Below the pieces are notes generated by a model that saw only the letters and a list, made by a program, of their open reading frames with translations, had not been told where the DNA came from and made no database searches. A stretch of 7,273 nt of DNA from Planctomycetota bacterium (GTDB taxonomy: Bacteria > Planctomycetota > UBA11346), in NCBI GenBank assembly GCA_013821615.1, contig JACDGQ010000153.1, positions 1-7,273 of the forward strand, read 5' to 3'. Both the position numbers and the translations under genes were made by a program. Shown piece by piece: positions 5,823-7,273 of this stretch (positions within the stretch are counted from its first letter, which is position 1; every line of letters begins with the position of its first letter).

Positions 5823-7273
5823 ATGGCCCAGCACGCCACCCTCTCCGCACCCCTCTCGGCCACGACCTATGCCGCCCAACGCGCGCAGCTGATCGGCAGC
5901 ATGCCCCACCTGGCCGCGCTGCTGCCAGCGGAGCCGCCGTGCGCCCCGGCGGTGCGCACCATGGAACGGCGCGAACTGCGCGCCCTGCTCATGCCCGCCG
6001 CCAACACCCACGCCGAGCTGGTCATGGTCATGGGCTGGGGCGACGGCAGCGTGCCGCTGGCCCTGCTCGGCGACCCGGTGTGCCGGCAGAAGCGCCTGCA
6101 CGTGCTGCTCTTCGCCGGTGAGGAGCAGGCCTTCGCCGCGACCTTCGCCCGGCCGGTGCTGGAGCTCCTCAGCGGCAGCCAGCTGACGGTCACGGTGATC
6201 GAGGACGAGCAGGGCATCGCCGACATGGTGATCGGCTGCTACCCGCACCACCACCACATCCCGCCGCTCGCGGGCTGCGACTTCATCGACGCCCACCCGC
6301 TCACCGCGCCGGCCGCGGCCTTCCGCGCCCAGCACTTGGCGCGCATCAACGAGCTGCTCGCCGACCGCACCCAGGCCTACGGCAACGACATCCTCGACAG
6401 TTTCACCGGCCTGATCCAGGCGTCGCGCAACGCGCGCCAGCTGCTGCCCGCGCCGACCATCGGCGAGCTCGCCGGGCGCTTCGGCGACATCCCGGTGATC
6501 TCGATCGCCGCCGGCCCATCGGTCAAGCGGCGCCTGGACCAGCTGCGCGCCCTGCAGGACCGCTGCATCCTGATCGCCTGCGACGCCGCCTTGCACGGCC
6601 TGCTCGACCAGGGCATCGACCCGCACTTCGTCACCCCGCTCGAACGCCTCGGCAACCTCGCGATGTTCGCCCGCGCCGGCGAGAGCCGCGCCATCTACGC
6701 CGGGCTGCCGGTGGTGCACCCGGACGTGGTCGGCCGCTTCCCGGCCGAGCGCACCATCGGCGTGTACTGCGGCGACGCGCTCTACCCGTGGCTGGTCCCC
6801 GACCCGGGCCGGCGCATCAACGCCGGCCAATCCACCGGCGTGCTCTCGGTGACGGTCGGTGCGGCGCTGACCACCGGCCCGCTGTTCCTGGTCGGCCACG
6901 ACCTCGCGCGCGGCGAAAACGGCAGCCATTGGGAAGGCGCCGGCACCGCCGGCAACGCCTGGAAGGAGGCCAAGCAGCGCAGCGAGAGCGCCAAGCTGAC
7001 CGGCTTCTACACCGACCGCCTGATCCCCGGCAACGGCGACGAGACGGTGCGCTCGACGATGTGCTGGGACCACTTCCGCACCGAGATCGCCTACGAGGCG
7101 CAGCTGCTCAAGGCCAAGGGCCGCACGGTCTACAACGTCAACGCCCACGACCGCATCTTCGCGCGCATCGACCACACCGCGGCCGCGCCGCTGCCCGATC
7201 CCGCCAGCCTGCCGAAGCTGCCGGCGCTGACCCTGCCGGCGCGCGAGCCAGCGCGCTTCGCGCAGTGGAGCGC
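5823..7273 (+). CDS. maf: Maf-type (DUF115) motility-associated glycosyltransferase, N-terminal and central part
   Basis: Maf proteins are cytoplasmic enzymes that glycosylate flagellin, usually with nonulosonic acids such as pseudaminic or legionaminic acid, before export. The frame is open for 483 codons and runs off the right edge. The first 220 residues form a family-variable N-terminal region with an unusual four-histidine run (142-145). The central MAF domain is clear. VISIAAGPSVKRRLDQL (225-241) is the glycine-rich GPS motif, followed by ILIACDAALHGLLDQGIDPHFV, NAGQSTGVLS (333-342) and LFLVGHDLA (354-362) with its conserved GHD. AGGA 7 nt before the ATG supports the start. Position directly after the flagellin gene is typical of maf genes and points to FliC as substrate. 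The sugar cannot be told from the sequence, and no sugar-nucleotide synthesis genes are in the window. Confidence 0.9.
   Translation, partial: MAQHATLSAPLSATTYAAQRAQLIGSMPHLAALLPAEPPCAPAVRTMERRELRALLMPAANTHAELVMVMGWGDGSVPLALLGDPVCRQKRLHVLLFAGEEQAFAATFARPVLELLSGSQLTVTVIEDEQGIADMVIGCYPHHHHIPPLAGCDFIDAHPLTAPAAAFRAQHLARINELLADRTQAYGNDILDSFTGLIQASRNARQLLPAPTIGELAGRFGDIPVISIAAGPSVKRRLDQLRALQDRCILIACDAALHGLLDQGIDPHFVTPLERLGNLAMFARAGESRAIYAGLPVVHPDVVGRFPAERTIGVYCGDALYPWLVPDPGRRINAGQSTGVLSVTVGAALTTGPLFLVGHDLARGENGSHWEGAGTAGNAWKEAKQRSESAKLTGFYTDRLIPGNGDETVRSTMCWDHFRTEIAYEAQLLKAKGRTVYNVNAHDRIFARIDHTAAAPLPDPASLPKLPALTLPAREPARFAQWS

Noticed and set aside
5562..5892. Short plus-strand frames across the fliC terminator and the purine/pyrimidine repeat
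   Set aside because: They begin inside the terminator stem or repeat, have no ribosome binding site and encode low-complexity Pro/Ser/Arg-rich peptides.
5544..7175. Long minus-strand open frame opposite the Maf gene
   Set aside because: It runs antisense across the terminator, the inverted repeat and the Maf domain, with biased composition. The plus-strand frame has recognisable motifs.

Overview
The window is a late flagellar gene cluster from a GC-rich bacterium, with a biotin-synthesis gene at its left edge. The Shine-Dalgarno sequences are strong, the flagellin is of the ordinary bacterial type, and sigma-28-like promoters are visible. These fit a flagellated, probably diderm bacterium. 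The phylum cannot be fixed from this sequence: proteobacterial, planctomycete-like or related lineages all remain possible. No tRNA, rRNA, CRISPR array, insertion sequence or phage gene was seen.

Layout. On the minus strand, read right to left, the order is flaG (3657-3295), fliD (3227-1212), fliS (1129-695) and the start of bioA (from 644, running off the left edge). Divergent from flaG, on the plus strand, is fliC, a 519-residue flagellin (3966-5525), closed by a strong intrinsic terminator. After a 240-base spacer with a large purine/pyrimidine inverted repeat comes a Maf-type (DUF115) flagellin glycosyltransferase gene, 5823 to the right edge.

How the genes work together. FliC is the filament subunit, FliS its export chaperone and FliD the filament cap on which it polymerises. 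FlaG is linked to filament length or assembly, and Maf proteins glycosylate flagellin. The non-coding parts match this logic. Three sigma-28-like promoters share one architecture, TCAAGT at -35 and GCCG at -10 with exactly 11 nt between the two 8-mers. They lie upstream of flaG, fliC and fliS.

The two divergent promoters also carry an identical 16-bp box, each 14 nt upstream of its -35 element and in mirror orientation. The presumed fliC leader can fold two small hairpins that present GGA in their loops, the second holding the ribosome binding site. That arrangement resembles a CsrA-type translational control site. These regulatory signals, the box pair above all, are the most interesting part of the window.
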